This document shows, in pieces, positions 44,039-53,369 of a stretch of DNA of 64,000 nucleotides. The position numbers and the translations under genes are program-made. Under the pieces are notes generated by a model. The model did not search any database. It was not told where the DNA came from and saw nothing but the letters and a program-made list of their open reading frames with translations. Every line of letters starts with the position of its first letter. Within the stretch, counting starts at the first letter, position 1. Source of the DNA: Pseudoalteromonas luteoviolacea (GTDB lineage Bacteria > Pseudomonadota > Gammaproteobacteria > Enterobacterales > Alteromonadaceae); the NCBI RefSeq assembly GCF_018100925.1, contig NZ_JAGJEH010000004.1:1-64000 (forward strand), in the 5' to 3' direction.

Positions 44039-44693
44039 ACCTAATCACCCTACCGTGTTAATTACTGGATTTGAACCTTTTGGTGGCGAAGCAATTAACC
44101 CTTCATGGCAAGCGGTTCAGAAGTTAGAAGGCCTTATTATCGAAGGCCATTTAATCGTAACACGAGAGCTTCCTTGCGAGTTTGACACCTCTTTGGAATC
44201 GCTTTACAACAATATCGCGCTGCATGAACCAAACCTTGTATTATGTGTTGGCCAAGCAGGCGGCCGCAGCGATATTACGATTGAACGTATTGCTATAAAC
44301 ATCAATGATGCAAGAATTAAAGATAACGCAGGCCACCAGCCTATCGACACACCCGTTGTTAAAGGCGGTCCAGCCGCTGTTTTTGCTAAGTTACCGATAA
44401 AACAAATGCTTTGGGACCTACATGAAGCGCAGATCCCAGCCAGTATTTCCAATACTGCAGGCACCTACGTATGTAATCATGTCATGTATGGACTATGTCA
44501 TTACATAGAAACACACAAAGCCAATTTAAAAGGTGGCTTTATACATATTCCATATTTGCCAGAGCAAGCTGTGCACCATAGCGGTGCACCCAGCATGGCT
44601 GAGTCAACGGTCATTGCAGCGTTAAAATCAATGATTGCCTCTGCTTTAAGCCATGATCAGGATTTGGCCATAGCGGCAGGAACAACTCACTAA
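44031..44693 (+). CDS. pcp: pyroglutamyl-peptidase I
   Basis: 220 residues from ATG 44031. A Cys peptidase (C15) that removes N-terminal pyroglutamate. Seen: VLITGFEPFGGEAINPSW at the start, the Glu block LVLCVGQAGGRSDITIERIA, catalytic Cys in NTAGTYVCNHVMYG and His in GGFIHIPYLPEQ. It supplies 5-oxoproline to the pxp enzymes of the same operon. Terminator follows. Confidence 0.92.
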   Translation: MTKPNHPTVLITGFEPFGGEAINPSWQAVQKLEGLIIEGHLIVTRELPCEFDTSLESLYNNIALHEPNLVLCVGQAGGRSDITIERIAININDARIKDNAGHQPIDTPVVKGGPAAVFAKLPIKQMLWDLHEAQIPASISNTAGTYVCNHVMYGLCHYIETHKANLKGGFIHIPYLPEQAVHHSGAPSMAESTVIAALKSMIASALSHDQDLAIAAGTTH

Positions 44694-44704
44694 TAACTTG
44701 CAAT

Positions 44705-44730
44705 ATTTTGGTGCAGAGATGCACCAAAAT
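44705..44730 (+). terminator. terminator of the 5-oxoproline operon
   Basis: ATTTTGGTGCA (44705-44715) and TGCACCAAAAT (44720-44730), 11-bp perfect stem, loop GAGA, then TTTACTCCCTTT. Confidence 0.75.
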
Positions 44731-44894
44731 TTACTCCCTTTCCCCTTACGATATTTAGTATTTTCCGTGTGACTTCATCATAATTTTCTGTTAGTTATAG
44801 ACTTAGTTTTATACAAAAATAACTATATTTATCACAGTGATTAGCTCGTGACCGACGGTAAACTGGTAACGGGCGTAACAGGAATGAGGGTACT

Positions 44895-46565
44895 ATGTGT
44901 TCAATATTTGGTGTTTTAGAAATCCAAGGCTCGGCTGACAAGTTACGAGCACAAGCTATTGAAATGTCGAAAAAATTAAGACACCGTGGACCTGACTGGT
45001 CCGGTGTGTACTCTAGCGAAAAAGCGATTTTAGTGCATGAGCGACTCGCTATTGTTGGAGTTGCCAGTGGCGCTCAACCTTTGTATAACCCAGAGAAAAC
45101 CCATGTACTCGCAGTAAATGGCGAAATATACAACCACAAGGCACTTGCAGAGCAATTGGAAACCCCATTTGAGTTTCAAACAAAGTCTGATTGCGAAGTT
45201 ATTTTAGCCTTATATAAACAAAAAGGGCCTGAGTTTTTAGATGATTTAAATGGCATATTTGCATTTTGTCTTTATGACGAAGAACAAGATGCTTATTTAA
45301 TTGGTCGTGACCATATCGGCATTATACCTTTGTACACGGGCCGAGATCAGCACGGTAACTTTTACGTTGCCAGTGAAATGAAGGCGCTTACACCTATATG
45401 TAATCACATAGAGGAGTTTCCCCCTGGGCACTATTTGTATTCAAAAGAAGGGACGTATCACAAATACTATCAAAGAGATTGGCAAAGTTTTGATGCAGTG
45501 AAAAACAACCCCGCGAGCGCCCTTGAAGTCAAAAATGGTCTAGAGGCTGCGGTTAAAAGGCAGCTGATGTGCGATGTGCCTTATGGCGTGTTGCTTTCCG
45601 GTGGGTTAGACTCCTCGGTAATCTCGGCAATAACCCAACAATTTGCTGCCAAGCGTATTGAAGACAATGACGCCAGTGATGCTTGGTGGCCTAAACTTCA
45701 CTCATTTTCAATTGGTCTAGAAGGCTCACCAGATCTCGAGGCTGCGCAAAAAGTAGCGGATCAAATAGGTACCATCCATCACCCTATTCATTTTACAGTG
45801 CAACAGGGGTTAGATGCCTTAAAAGAAGTGGTTTACCACTTAGAGACCTATGATGTGACAACCATTCGTGCCTCCACTCCAATGTATTTGATGGCGAGAT
45901 ATATCAAAGCTATGGGCATCAAGATGGTGCTATCCGGTGAAGGCGCAGATGAATTGTTTGGTGGATACCTTTACTTTCATAAAGCCCCAAATAGTAAAGA
46001 GTTTCATGATGAGCTTATCCGAAAAGTCTCTAAATTACATATGTTTGATTGCCTACGTGCGAACAAATCGATGGCAGCTTGGGGCGTTGAGGCAAGAGTG
46101 CCATTTTTAGATAAAGAGTTTGTTGATATCGCCATGCGCACCAACCCTGAGTACAAAATGTGTAAAGATGGCCGAATAGAAAAGCATGTTATTCGTGAAG
46201 GGTTTAGCGGATACATTCCCGATGATGTTTTATGGCGTCAAAAAGAGCAGTTTTCTGATGGTGTGGGTTACTCATGGATAGATTCTCTTCGCGACTATGC
46301 CGAGGCCCAAGTCTCTGATCAAGATATGGCAAATGCACACTATCGCTTTGCAATTAATACCCCAGATAGCAAAGAGGCGTATTTCTATCGCACCATTTTT
46401 GAAGAGCACTTTCCTGGAGAGGCTGCCGCAAAATGCGTACCTCATGGAAAGTCTGTCGCCTGCTCTACTCCCGAAGCACTTGCGTGGGACGAGAGTTTTG
46501 AAAACAACGCAGATCCGTCGGGACGCGCCGCCAATGTGCACAACGATGCGTATAAACAACAGTGA
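44895..46565 (+). CDS. asnB: glutamine-hydrolysing asparagine synthase B
   Basis: 556 residues. Cys2 nucleophile (MCSIFGVLE) begins the glutaminase domain, with RLAIVG and VNGEIYNH. The synthetase domain has the ATP-pyrophosphatase loop LLSGGLDSSVIS near 236-247, and GEGADELFGGY. Makes asparagine from aspartate, glutamine and ATP. Full length, monocistronic. Confidence 0.95.
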   Translation: MCSIFGVLEIQGSADKLRAQAIEMSKKLRHRGPDWSGVYSSEKAILVHERLAIVGVASGAQPLYNPEKTHVLAVNGEIYNHKALAEQLETPFEFQTKSDCEVILALYKQKGPEFLDDLNGIFAFCLYDEEQDAYLIGRDHIGIIPLYTGRDQHGNFYVASEMKALTPICNHIEEFPPGHYLYSKEGTYHKYYQRDWQSFDAVKNNPASALEVKNGLEAAVKRQLMCDVPYGVLLSGGLDSSVISAITQQFAAKRIEDNDASDAWWPKLHSFSIGLEGSPDLEAAQKVADQIGTIHHPIHFTVQQGLDALKEVVYHLETYDVTTIRASTPMYLMARYIKAMGIKMVLSGEGADELFGGYLYFHKAPNSKEFHDELIRKVSKLHMFDCLRANKSMAAWGVEARVPFLDKEFVDIAMRTNPEYKMCKDGRIEKHVIREGFSGYIPDDVLWRQKEQFSDGVGYSWIDSLRDYAEAQVSDQDMANAHYRFAINTPDSKEAYFYRTIFEEHFPGEAAAKCVPHGKSVACSTPEALAWDESFENNADPSGRAANVHNDAYKQQ

Positions 46566-46710
46566 TGTAATAAAACTATAGGGTAATGATTAAAGTGCTC
46601 TACAAGTTCTCATCTCGAGGTCACTTTAATAACCCTAATAATTATCGGTTTTTATATGCCATTTTACGTACTACACTTGCAAGCATTCTAAATCTAAAAG
46701 AGAAAAACCA

Positions 46711-47184
46711 ATGATTGAACAAGGACAAAGCATTCCAGAGTCGGTATTAACTGAGCTAACAGCCGATGGCATGCAAAACCATACGTCTGAAGCGCTTTTT
46801 GCCAACAAGAAAGTCGTTGTTTTTGCAGTACCAGGTGCTTTCACACCAACTTGCTCGCAAGCACATTTACCAGGGTTTGTTGCACTGGCGGACAAAATCA
46901 AAGCTAAAGGTGTCGATAGCATCATTTGTGTTTCAGTCAATGACGCTTTTGTGATGAAAGCTTGGGGAGATGCGCAAAACGCAGATGAAATTTTAATGCT
47001 CGGAGACGGCGATGCAAGCTTCACTCAAGCATTAGGGCTAGATATGGACACAGCTAGCTTTGGCGGTGTGCGCTCTCAACGCTACGCTATGATTGTTGAA
47101 AACGGTGTAGTCACTCAATTGAACGTAGAAGCACCAAAAACTTTTGAGATCAGTAAAGCTGAAGTGATTTTAGAAGCGCTGTAA
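46711..47184 (+). CDS. Prx5-type peroxiredoxin
   Basis: 157 residues. Peroxidatic Cys in VPGAFTPTCSQAHLPGF (near residue 49). The GVRSQRYAMIVENGVV block is typical of the Prx5 subfamily. Reduces peroxides with glutathione or glutaredoxin. Some relatives carry a fused glutaredoxin; this one does not. Confidence 0.9.
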   Translation: MIEQGQSIPESVLTELTADGMQNHTSEALFANKKVVVFAVPGAFTPTCSQAHLPGFVALADKIKAKGVDSIICVSVNDAFVMKAWGDAQNADEILMLGDGDASFTQALGLDMDTASFGGVRSQRYAMIVENGVVTQLNVEAPKTFEISKAEVILEAL

Positions 47185-47200
47185 TCACAAAGGTATTTTC

Positions 47201-47232
47201 GCTCATAACTATTCTAACGAACAGTTATGAGC
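47201..47232. terminator. hairpin between convergent genes
   Basis: GCTCATAACT and AGTTATGAGC, 10-bp perfect arms, 12-nt loop, between the peroxiredoxin and the DUF1330-like gene. Confidence 0.6.
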
Positions 47233-47266
47233 TAGTTTAGTTATGCACTTCTTCCAGCTTACCTCG

Positions 47267-47830
47267 TTAACTACTTTCAGGAAAAAAGCGGACCTTTAAT
47301 ACAATTGTTTCGTTAGGAACTGCATGTAACAACTTCTCTGTATCTTCACTCCAAGGGCACAGGCTTAATGACTGACCTCTAAATCGTTGGTTAGGGCTAT
47401 TTTCGCTAAGATTAAGTTCAAATAAAGATGTGCTTTTAGCAATTTGATTGCTAGATAAAATCAATGCATAGTCCGAATTTGAATCCAATGTAATTTGTTC
47501 TTTAATGGATTTAAATAGGTTTCCATCGGCTAGAAACTCCATACCTTCATCTCTGATCGGCTTAGCTTTTTGAAATCTAGCGTCCTGATGAAATTGCACA
47601 AAATTTTCTACGCTTGGCACATAAGTTAAATTCCCCTGTTCAGGTATCGGCCCCCTTATATTTGTGTCTAAAACAGCAAAAGGGCGTAAAGGTTTAAGAC
47701 CAAACTCCTGTAAAGCTGGCGCTACTGCTGGAAAGTATGTTTGAAATACTTGCGCTTCTTTCCCACTGATAACTTTACCAAATGCCAAATCTAAACAACT
47801 GTCTGATTGTAGGTTTAATTTAAGATCCAT
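47267..47830 (-). CDS. protein with a possible DUF1330-like domain
   Basis: 187 residues, no signal peptide. Residues about 25-105 (QTYFPAVAPALQEFGLKPLR...YVPSVENFVQFHQDARF) resemble the dimeric alpha-beta barrel of DUF1330 proteins. The rest is unassigned. It is divergent from a TetR gene with palindromes between them (47877-47917), so it is a likely target of that regulator. Role unknown. Confidence 0.5.
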   Translation of the reverse strand: MDLKLNLQSDSCLDLAFGKVISGKEAQVFQTYFPAVAPALQEFGLKPLRPFAVLDTNIRGPIPEQGNLTYVPSVENFVQFHQDARFQKAKPIRDEGMEFLADGNLFKSIKEQITLDSNSDYALILSSNQIAKSTSLFELNLSENSPNQRFRGQSLSLCPWSEDTEKLLHAVPNETIVLKVRFFPESS

Positions 47831-47876
47831 GATTTTTCCGTTTTAGTCTTTAAGTGTTTTTTATTGTGGAACCTTT

Positions 47877-47917
47877 ATTTCCGGAAATCAACACTTCCGT
47901 TAAAAAATTTCGGAAAT
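47877..47917. promoter_or_regulatory. paired palindromes in the divergent TetR promoter region
   Basis: ATTTCCGGAAAT (47877-47888) is a perfect palindrome; ATTTCGGAAAT (47907-47917) is the same with one central base removed. Further TTCCG half-sites lie nearby (CTTCCG at 47894-47899 and TTTTCG at 47923-47928). Likely operators of the TetR protein starting at 47975. Confidence 0.65.
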
Positions 47918-47974
47918 CATCATTTTCGTAATTGTACATTTACTGTAAAATTGCTTTCTGATACCATCGCCAGC

Positions 47975-48550
47975 ATGAAACAAGAAAATACCAAACAACC
48001 CGGTAATACACGGGGTAGAAAACGTGATTCGAGCAGAACTGATGCGATTGTAAAGGTGGCTCTGAGCTTGTTATTGGAAGTGGGGTTTGATCGATTTCGT
48101 ATTCAAGATGTTGCGACTAAAGCAGGCTGTGGAACAGGTGCTATTTACAGGCGGTGGCCTACGAAAGAGTCTTTAATTATTGAAGCAATCAAAAGCATGC
48201 CTGCGCAAGAAGCGCCCGTTACGGATGAACCAACGACTGATCTAAAGACGGTCATAGAAAAGCAATGTAGCCAAGCCAGCGAGAAACCTGATTTAGTGCC
48301 AGGATTAGTTGCAGCAATGCGTTCTGATAAAGAAATAGAGGCTGTTGTTAAAGCCGGATTTTCGTTAGAACATTATCGCAAAACGATTGCTAGAACTATT
48401 GGTGAAGACCATGAACACTTGGACTTGCTTGCTGAGATAACACCTGCAATTACGTTATTTCGCTCAGTCTTTACGCCTGAATCACTAAACAGTGATGACA
48501 TGGTTGAAGAAATCCTATCGGTAATTACCTCTTTCAAGCCCAAAACATAA
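47975..48550 (+). CDS. TetR/AcrR family transcriptional regulator
   Basis: 191 residues from ATG 47975; the longer frame from 47864 runs through the operators and is rejected. HTH: RTDAIVKVALSLLLEVGFDRFRIQDVATKAG...GAIYRRWPTKESLI (about 22-68). The C-terminal domain resembles TetR_C of the YxaF/AcrR sort but is not classified. It probably regulates itself and the divergent gene at 47267. Confidence 0.87.
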   Translation: MKQENTKQPGNTRGRKRDSSRTDAIVKVALSLLLEVGFDRFRIQDVATKAGCGTGAIYRRWPTKESLIIEAIKSMPAQEAPVTDEPTTDLKTVIEKQCSQASEKPDLVPGLVAAMRSDKEIEAVVKAGFSLEHYRKTIARTIGEDHEHLDLLAEITPAITLFRSVFTPESLNSDDMVEEILSVITSFKPKT

Positions 48551-48689
48551 TGGATGAAATCACAGAGCTGGGATGTATCTAATCTATGCGTTTTGTCTAC
48601 AGGCAATCTTCAGATTTGATTTGATCCTTCAGTCAAATCTGAAAAACATGAAGCGGCTATAACGATTAGCACCTTAAAACCCAGTTTGA

Positions 48690-50225
48690 TTAATTCAGCC
48701 TCTCCGCCATATCCTTGCTGGCGACAACACTGTTAGCGCCCTCTCTTACAATTACAGTTTCGAATTGCCCTTGTGTATTTTGTATAAATTCTACATAAGT
48801 TTGCTCTTCTGCATCATCACCTTGAAGCACAAATTGGTTTGGAGCTATTGGCACTAACGCGCGCTGACCGACATATAGCGTGTTATTTTTTAGCGAGAAA
48901 TACCTTGTTTTTGACCTTGGTTCATCTGCACTGATAAACCCCCTTTCCAACGCCGTATATTTATCTCCAGAAACAGTGAATGCGCCTGTAAATTGATTTA
49001 GCCACTTAGCATTGATAGCGGGTTCATAGCGATAGAATGGCCTGTAAAACGGCCAGTCGAAAGCATCAGCTACGGCTCTTCTTATTTCCTCGTACAAGTC
49101 ATCGCCGTTACTCCCATTGGTAAATACCACCAACCCCGTTCCTAAATTTAAATGACCTTCCATCCATGCTTTGTACGATTGATTTGAACCTCCGTGACGA
49201 AAGCGTCTTAACTCCCCTGCACCTGACATTTTTGGGCCTAACCCAAACTTACCAAATCCAACTTCAGTCATCATTTGTTGCGCTAAACCGTGTTCTAGAT
49301 AATTATGATTTCCTTGATAGCTTTTCATCAGAGCAATCATCAAATGTGCATAGTCGCTTGGTGTACTCCAAAGGCCAGACGCCGCCATTTCTGGAAATGT
49401 ATGCCACCCACGCGGCTTTGCTTCTAATTTCCCAGATGCATCATGTGCTTTTGCAATATTGCCGAACTCTTTGGGTAAAGGGTTCTCAAAAGTTGAACGA
49501 GTCATTTTAAGCGGCTTGAACAGTAAATCTTCGGTAGCGATTTCGAAAGGTTGCTTTAAAACATCTTCAAATAACAACTGAATAATGGTGGTGCCCCCTC
49601 CTGAATAACGCCAACTTGTGCCAGGTTGATAAAACGTGCGTACAGGCTTAGTTCGGGAAAGCCCAGTTCCTTTCAAGGTCTCCAATACAGTCGGCGTCTT
49701 TTCGTGAGGCTCAAAGTCAGGAAACCCCCATAGAGAAAGCCCCGCCGTATGAGACAATATCCCCCTCAAGGTAACCTTATCTATATTTGTGTATTGACTT
49801 GCAGGAACCCGCCACTGTTTTAGGTAGGTGTTGACGTCCGTATCCAATGCTATCTGCTTTTGGGAAGTTAAACTTAGTACTGCCGCCGCTGTTGCAACTT
49901 TACTTAATGAGCCAACAGAAAAGACCGTATTTTCATCAACAGGTTGTGCTGTGCCCGCTTCTTTTAAGCCATAACCTTTAGCAAAGACAACTTTGTAATT
50001 TTCTATCACAGCTATCGACACTCCTGGTACATTGAAATGCGCCATACGCTGCGATAAAGACCACTTTGTCGGATTAGACTTATCGAGAACCGAATCTCTT
50101 AGTCCATTTTCCATCATCTGTGCTTTAGCATTTATTGATTTATCTTCATTTGCATTACTACTTGTGCTGATTGCCAATAAAAGAACCAATGGGGCAATGG
50201 GCAAAGCTCGTGAGTAAGTTGCCAT
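48690..50225 (-). CDS. secreted serine hydrolase, beta-lactamase class C/PBP4-like
   Basis: 511 residues from ATG 50225 (AAAAGGAAT upstream; a longer frame to 50249 is less likely). Signal peptide MATYSRALPIAPLVLLLAISTSSNAN. Ser-x-x-Lys motif is SLSK in VFSVGSLSKVATAA (near 105); the Tyr motif is YSGGG; HGG-type third motif is FRHGGSNQSYKA. The family includes esterases, D-aminopeptidases and peptidases, so the substrate is open. Followed in the genome by an Lrp-type regulator gene read in the same direction upstream. Confidence 0.82.
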   Translation of the reverse strand: MATYSRALPIAPLVLLLAISTSSNANEDKSINAKAQMMENGLRDSVLDKSNPTKWSLSQRMAHFNVPGVSIAVIENYKVVFAKGYGLKEAGTAQPVDENTVFSVGSLSKVATAAAVLSLTSQKQIALDTDVNTYLKQWRVPASQYTNIDKVTLRGILSHTAGLSLWGFPDFEPHEKTPTVLETLKGTGLSRTKPVRTFYQPGTSWRYSGGGTTIIQLLFEDVLKQPFEIATEDLLFKPLKMTRSTFENPLPKEFGNIAKAHDASGKLEAKPRGWHTFPEMAASGLWSTPSDYAHLMIALMKSYQGNHNYLEHGLAQQMMTEVGFGKFGLGPKMSGAGELRRFRHGGSNQSYKAWMEGHLNLGTGLVVFTNGSNGDDLYEEIRRAVADAFDWPFYRPFYRYEPAINAKWLNQFTGAFTVSGDKYTALERGFISADEPRSKTRYFSLKNNTLYVGQRALVPIAPNQFVLQGDDAEEQTYVEFIQNTQGQFETVIVREGANSVVASKDMAERLN

Positions 50226-50298
50226 AAAATTCCTTTTTGTTTTAACCAAGATTACGTTTATTAGACGACTAAACTCTCCAATTTGTTAAGGACTCGTT

Positions 50299-50748
50299 TT
50301 ACGCCCTTTCATCTTTTGTCGACTCCATGACAACGTGTGTCGTAATAGTGCAAACTTGTGGAATAGATCCAAGTACATCGGCATGAAAAGCTTTGTACGC
50401 ATTTAAATCTGATGTTTCTACACGCAGCAAATATTCAAACTCACCAGTGACGTTATGACACTCTTTTACTGCACTGGCCAGTTCAATCGCTTGTTCGAAT
50501 GCTTTTTGAGACTCAGTCGAATGCTCTCTCAGTCCTACACCAACATAAGCGATGAATCCCGTGCCAAGTTTTTCCGAATCCAATACGGCACGATACCCTT
50601 TAATAAGCCCTTTTGATTCCAGATCTTGAACACGTCTTAAACATGCCGAGGGAGAAAGCCCTATTTTTTCCGCTAGCTCCACGTTTGATAGACGTCCATC
50701 TTTTGACAATTCATGTAATATGATTCGATTAAACTTATCTATTTTCAT
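50299..50748 (-). CDS. Lrp/AsnC family transcriptional regulator
   Basis: 149 residues. HTH in FNRIILHELSKDGRLSNVELAEKIGLSPSACLRRVQDLE (about 5-44), then the RAM ligand domain. Typical length. AGGGGAAAA precedes the ATG. It lies 73 bp upstream of the serine hydrolase gene and may control it or amino-acid genes elsewhere. Confidence 0.9.
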   Translation of the reverse strand: MKIDKFNRIILHELSKDGRLSNVELAEKIGLSPSACLRRVQDLESKGLIKGYRAVLDSEKLGTGFIAYVGVGLREHSTESQKAFEQAIELASAVKECHNVTGEFEYLLRVETSDLNAYKAFHADVLGSIPQVCTITTHVVMESTKDERA

Positions 50749-50922
50749 TTTTCCCCTCCGTCACTAGAATAAACTGACTGATTATTTCATAGCAACGAAA
50801 CTTCTCACCAAGGTGCAAAAATAGTTAATGTGTTCATGAACTGAAAAGAAGTGTGAGGCCAACACCAGCTTATTTCGGGAGATATATCAATGGATACACT
50901 TTACGCCTGCTGAGATGATGTT

Positions 50923-50945
50923 GACCGCTGACTAAGTCAGCGGTC
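50923..50945 (-). terminator. hairpin after the methyltransferase gene
   Basis: GACCGCTGAC and GTCAGCGGTC, 10-bp perfect arms with a 3-nt loop, directly after the stop at 50953. No T run, so possibly not a classical terminator. Confidence 0.5.
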
Positions 50946-50952
50946 GGCTTGA

Positions 50953-51837
50953 TCAAAAAGAGCAGTGAACAAAATACTCACCTTGATACATTTTTTGATT
51001 CAATTGTTCTTTAATCTGTTGTTCTACCAGTTCCGCACCACCTGCTATAGAGTGAAGCTGACACTGGTGCTTTTGTAAATAAGTCTGCATTTGGCTGCTG
51101 TCTATATCCCAAACCACCGGTTCACCGAGTTTTTCAAGGTGACGATAGAGAAGTTTGGGGACCGTATTTTTTGCACTTTCTCTGGGCTCCAGTGTCGAAA
51201 AAATAAACTGTGTGCCACTACCTGTTAAAGCGCGAATTGATTCAAATACCGTGTCTACGTCCTGCTGGTTTAAATACATCAAAACACCTTCGCAGATAAA
51301 CAATGTTCGTTTTTCAGGACAAAAACCTCGAAATTCAGAAAGCGCTGTTTTTAGCTGTTGACGACCAAAGTCCACAGCCAAAAAGTGCATGTTCGAGCTA
51401 TCAAACGAATCTTCTTCTAACGCTTTAACTTTTTGAGACTGCGTGGCCGGATGGTCAATTTCAATAAAGTTAACGTCAACAAATGTCTGCTGCAAACGCC
51501 AACACAAAGAATCAAACCCAGCCCCGAGTACGACTACTTGTGTAACCCCCTCAGACAAGGCTTTCAATGTTAGCTGCTCGATATGACGTTTACGCAATAC
51601 ATAGTGCAAAGATATTCCTGGCAACAACAGGCGCTCCCTAACTTTGGCAAGCTTGCAAAACCACCAGCTTTCTAGTTGCTTCAGTCTATGCCGGCCTTGC
51701 TCACTACCCTGTAAAATTTGGCGAGATACCGAAATAACTTGCTCGTCTACCAAAGCACTGTATTTTGACGTTTTTGCTGCAAACAATAAGCCTTGGGCGA
51801 CAGTAAACGCGGTTGAACTGGCTTCGTTATCTTTCAT
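50953..51837 (-). CDS. class I SAM-dependent methyltransferase, leucine carboxyl methyltransferase-like
   Basis: 294 residues from ATG 51837, overlapping the stop of the upstream gene by one base (TGATG). SAM motif I VVVLGAGFDSLCWRL (near 96-110), the acidic FIEIDHPATQSQKVKAL loop, and LFICEGVLMYL match the Ppm1/TIGR00027 family, which methylates carboxyl or hydroxyl groups on small molecules. Coupling to an acyltransferase suggests that its substrate is the acylated product; this is inference. Confidence 0.8.
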   Translation of the reverse strand: MKDNEASSTAFTVAQGLLFAAKTSKYSALVDEQVISVSRQILQGSEQGRHRLKQLESWWFCKLAKVRERLLLPGISLHYVLRKRHIEQLTLKALSEGVTQVVVLGAGFDSLCWRLQQTFVDVNFIEIDHPATQSQKVKALEEDSFDSSNMHFLAVDFGRQQLKTALSEFRGFCPEKRTLFICEGVLMYLNQQDVDTVFESIRALTGSGTQFIFSTLEPRESAKNTVPKLLYRHLEKLGEPVVWDIDSSQMQTYLQKHQCQLHSIAGGAELVEQQIKEQLNQKMYQGEYFVHCSF

Positions 51838-53042
51838 CAACGTGCCTCACTATAAAAAATAATGCTTTTGTCTGTTAAACCAATCGAGCCTGTTAGTGCT
51901 TGTTGTTCAAGGAATGCTTGACTTTCATCCCTTTCGACACCCGATATCACCGAGAATGCATGCCCGCCCATTCTCACTACTCGCTGATGCGGCTTTTTCA
52001 ACATCGGTTTGGCTGTCTTTGACAACTGTTCTAAAAAAAATTCAAGCCTCTCTTGTTTCGATGCATGAGCATATATAAGTGCTCTGCGCCCTACATCCCG
52101 TAGTTTCTGCTCCATGACTTTAAGAATAGTTTTCATGTAGCTGGGGTCTTTATTTACCTTTTGCCAAAAATCTTGTTTCTTTAGTACCAATAGATCAGTA
52201 TTTACAATAGCAGCGGCATTGACAGTGCGCCCCTGCTCATCAAAAAGGCAAGACTCACCGAACAATTCGCCTGCGGTCAATGTGGCCAAGTCAAAGTGCT
52301 GTTGTTGATCTGCTCTGTCCATTGCAATACTTATCGCGCCACTACTGATAAGATACGCTTCTTCAGCATTCTCTTCTGACGCATTGAAGATTGGTGTCCC
52401 AGCACTCACCAGCAGATATTCAAAGCTTTCAGAAAACAACTCCGTCAGTTTAGTATGGGCTCTTGGTCCACCGAAAGCCCATTGCGTGATCTGTTGCATA
52501 GTACAGTGCATGGGTACCATAGAAACCGAAATATGTTCATGTCGTACCTGTGCACCCAGTGCTTTTAGACCCATCCGTTTATATATCGCAAGCGTTTCAA
52601 TATTAGCTGTAGTAATGATATCTGTTACACCCCGGGCTTCACCGATATCACAACTTAATTTAAATAAAGCTCTGAATAAGTCTCGACGGTTTCGCCAATT
52701 GGCATCTATCGCAAACATGCCAGAATTGGCTAATAGCGGAGGTGGTAAATTCTGTTCGTGATTTTGCAAAATTAGCTGGCTGCGGTATTGATTAAAGTCG
52801 TACATTTGGTCAGCTGGCAATTGCAGAGCGCCATCTATCACAACTCGTATGGTACCCACTGGCGTTTCGCCATCATATGCGATGATATTATAGCTGTCAG
52901 GCATACCGTCAAACATATCCATAATAATACGTTGCGGGTTGGCCTGCATATACGCGTACTCTTCTACATATACCTGATATCTAAGTTGATAAACATGGTT
53001 GAGCTCAACTGGGGTGGAAGCAACTTTTACTCTAATAGACAT
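51837..53042 (-). CDS. FeeM/LuxI-like N-acyltransferase fused to cNMP-binding and CRP-type HTH-like domains
   Basis: 401 residues from ATG 53042; the 36-codon upstream extension has no support. Domain 1 (about 1-190) has HVYQLRYQVYVEEYAYM, GTIRVVIDG and SGMFAIDANWRNR...LFRALF, typical of FeeM-type N-acyl amino acid synthases and LuxI relatives. Domain 2 (about 215-325) is a cyclic-nucleotide-binding fold (AEEAYLISSGAISIAM, LTAGELFGESCLFDEQGR). The C-terminus (about 345-401, RVVRMGGHAFSVISGVERDESQAFL) resembles a degraded CRP winged helix. It may make an acylated amino acid or signal under cAMP or c-di-GMP control. Translationally coupled to a methyltransferase. Confidence 0.75.
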   Translation of the reverse strand: MSIRVKVASTPVELNHVYQLRYQVYVEEYAYMQANPQRIIMDMFDGMPDSYNIIAYDGETPVGTIRVVIDGALQLPADQMYDFNQYRSQLILQNHEQNLPPPLLANSGMFAIDANWRNRRDLFRALFKLSCDIGEARGVTDIITTANIETLAIYKRMGLKALGAQVRHEHISVSMVPMHCTMQQITQWAFGGPRAHTKLTELFSESFEYLLVSAGTPIFNASEENAEEAYLISSGAISIAMDRADQQQHFDLATLTAGELFGESCLFDEQGRTVNAAAIVNTDLLVLKKQDFWQKVNKDPSYMKTILKVMEQKLRDVGRRALIYAHASKQERLEFFLEQLSKTAKPMLKKPHQRVVRMGGHAFSVISGVERDESQAFLEQQALTGSIGLTDKSIIFYSEAR

Positions 53043-53316
53043 TGAACGGAACTTTTTAATAATTATTGTAAAATTTGATTGTAACCCTTTTTTATTACAA
53101 TCAGCAAAACCTAAATAATTAAAAAGTAATACTTTATTTTTAGCCTGCAAAAACGAGTCTATACAAACAGAGATGGCTATACATCATCAAACAATGCTGA
53201 TTTAAGAAAATTCATTGAGTAGCAGAACCTACGAGTAAAGTGAACACCGCATTTATATTATGCTCGCCATCACCGAACATATCTTCGCCACAAGTAACTT
53301 GCTCTTGCAACTAAGA

Positions 53317-53340
53317 AGAAAGCACTGGTTGGTGCTTTCT
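53317..53340 (-). terminator. hairpin terminator after mesX
   Basis: AGAAAGCAC and GTGCTTTCT, 9-bp arms, 6-nt loop, 30 bp past the mesX stop; a short TTCTT run follows on the minus strand. Confidence 0.6.
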
Positions 53341-53369
53341 ACCTATTTTGTTTTGGTACTTGAAGGGCC

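Noticed and set aside
46581..46635. A terminator after asnB
   Set aside because: The pairing arms are interrupted and the loop is over 20 nt, with no T run.
48609..48643. An intrinsic terminator between the TetR gene and the serine hydrolase gene
   Set aside because: A hairpin exists (TTCAGATTTGA with TCAAATCTGAA), but neither strand has a following T run.
53043..53150. A 36-residue N-terminal extension of the acyltransferase fusion
   Set aside because: The family starts at MSIRVKVAS, and the extension has no ribosome site.
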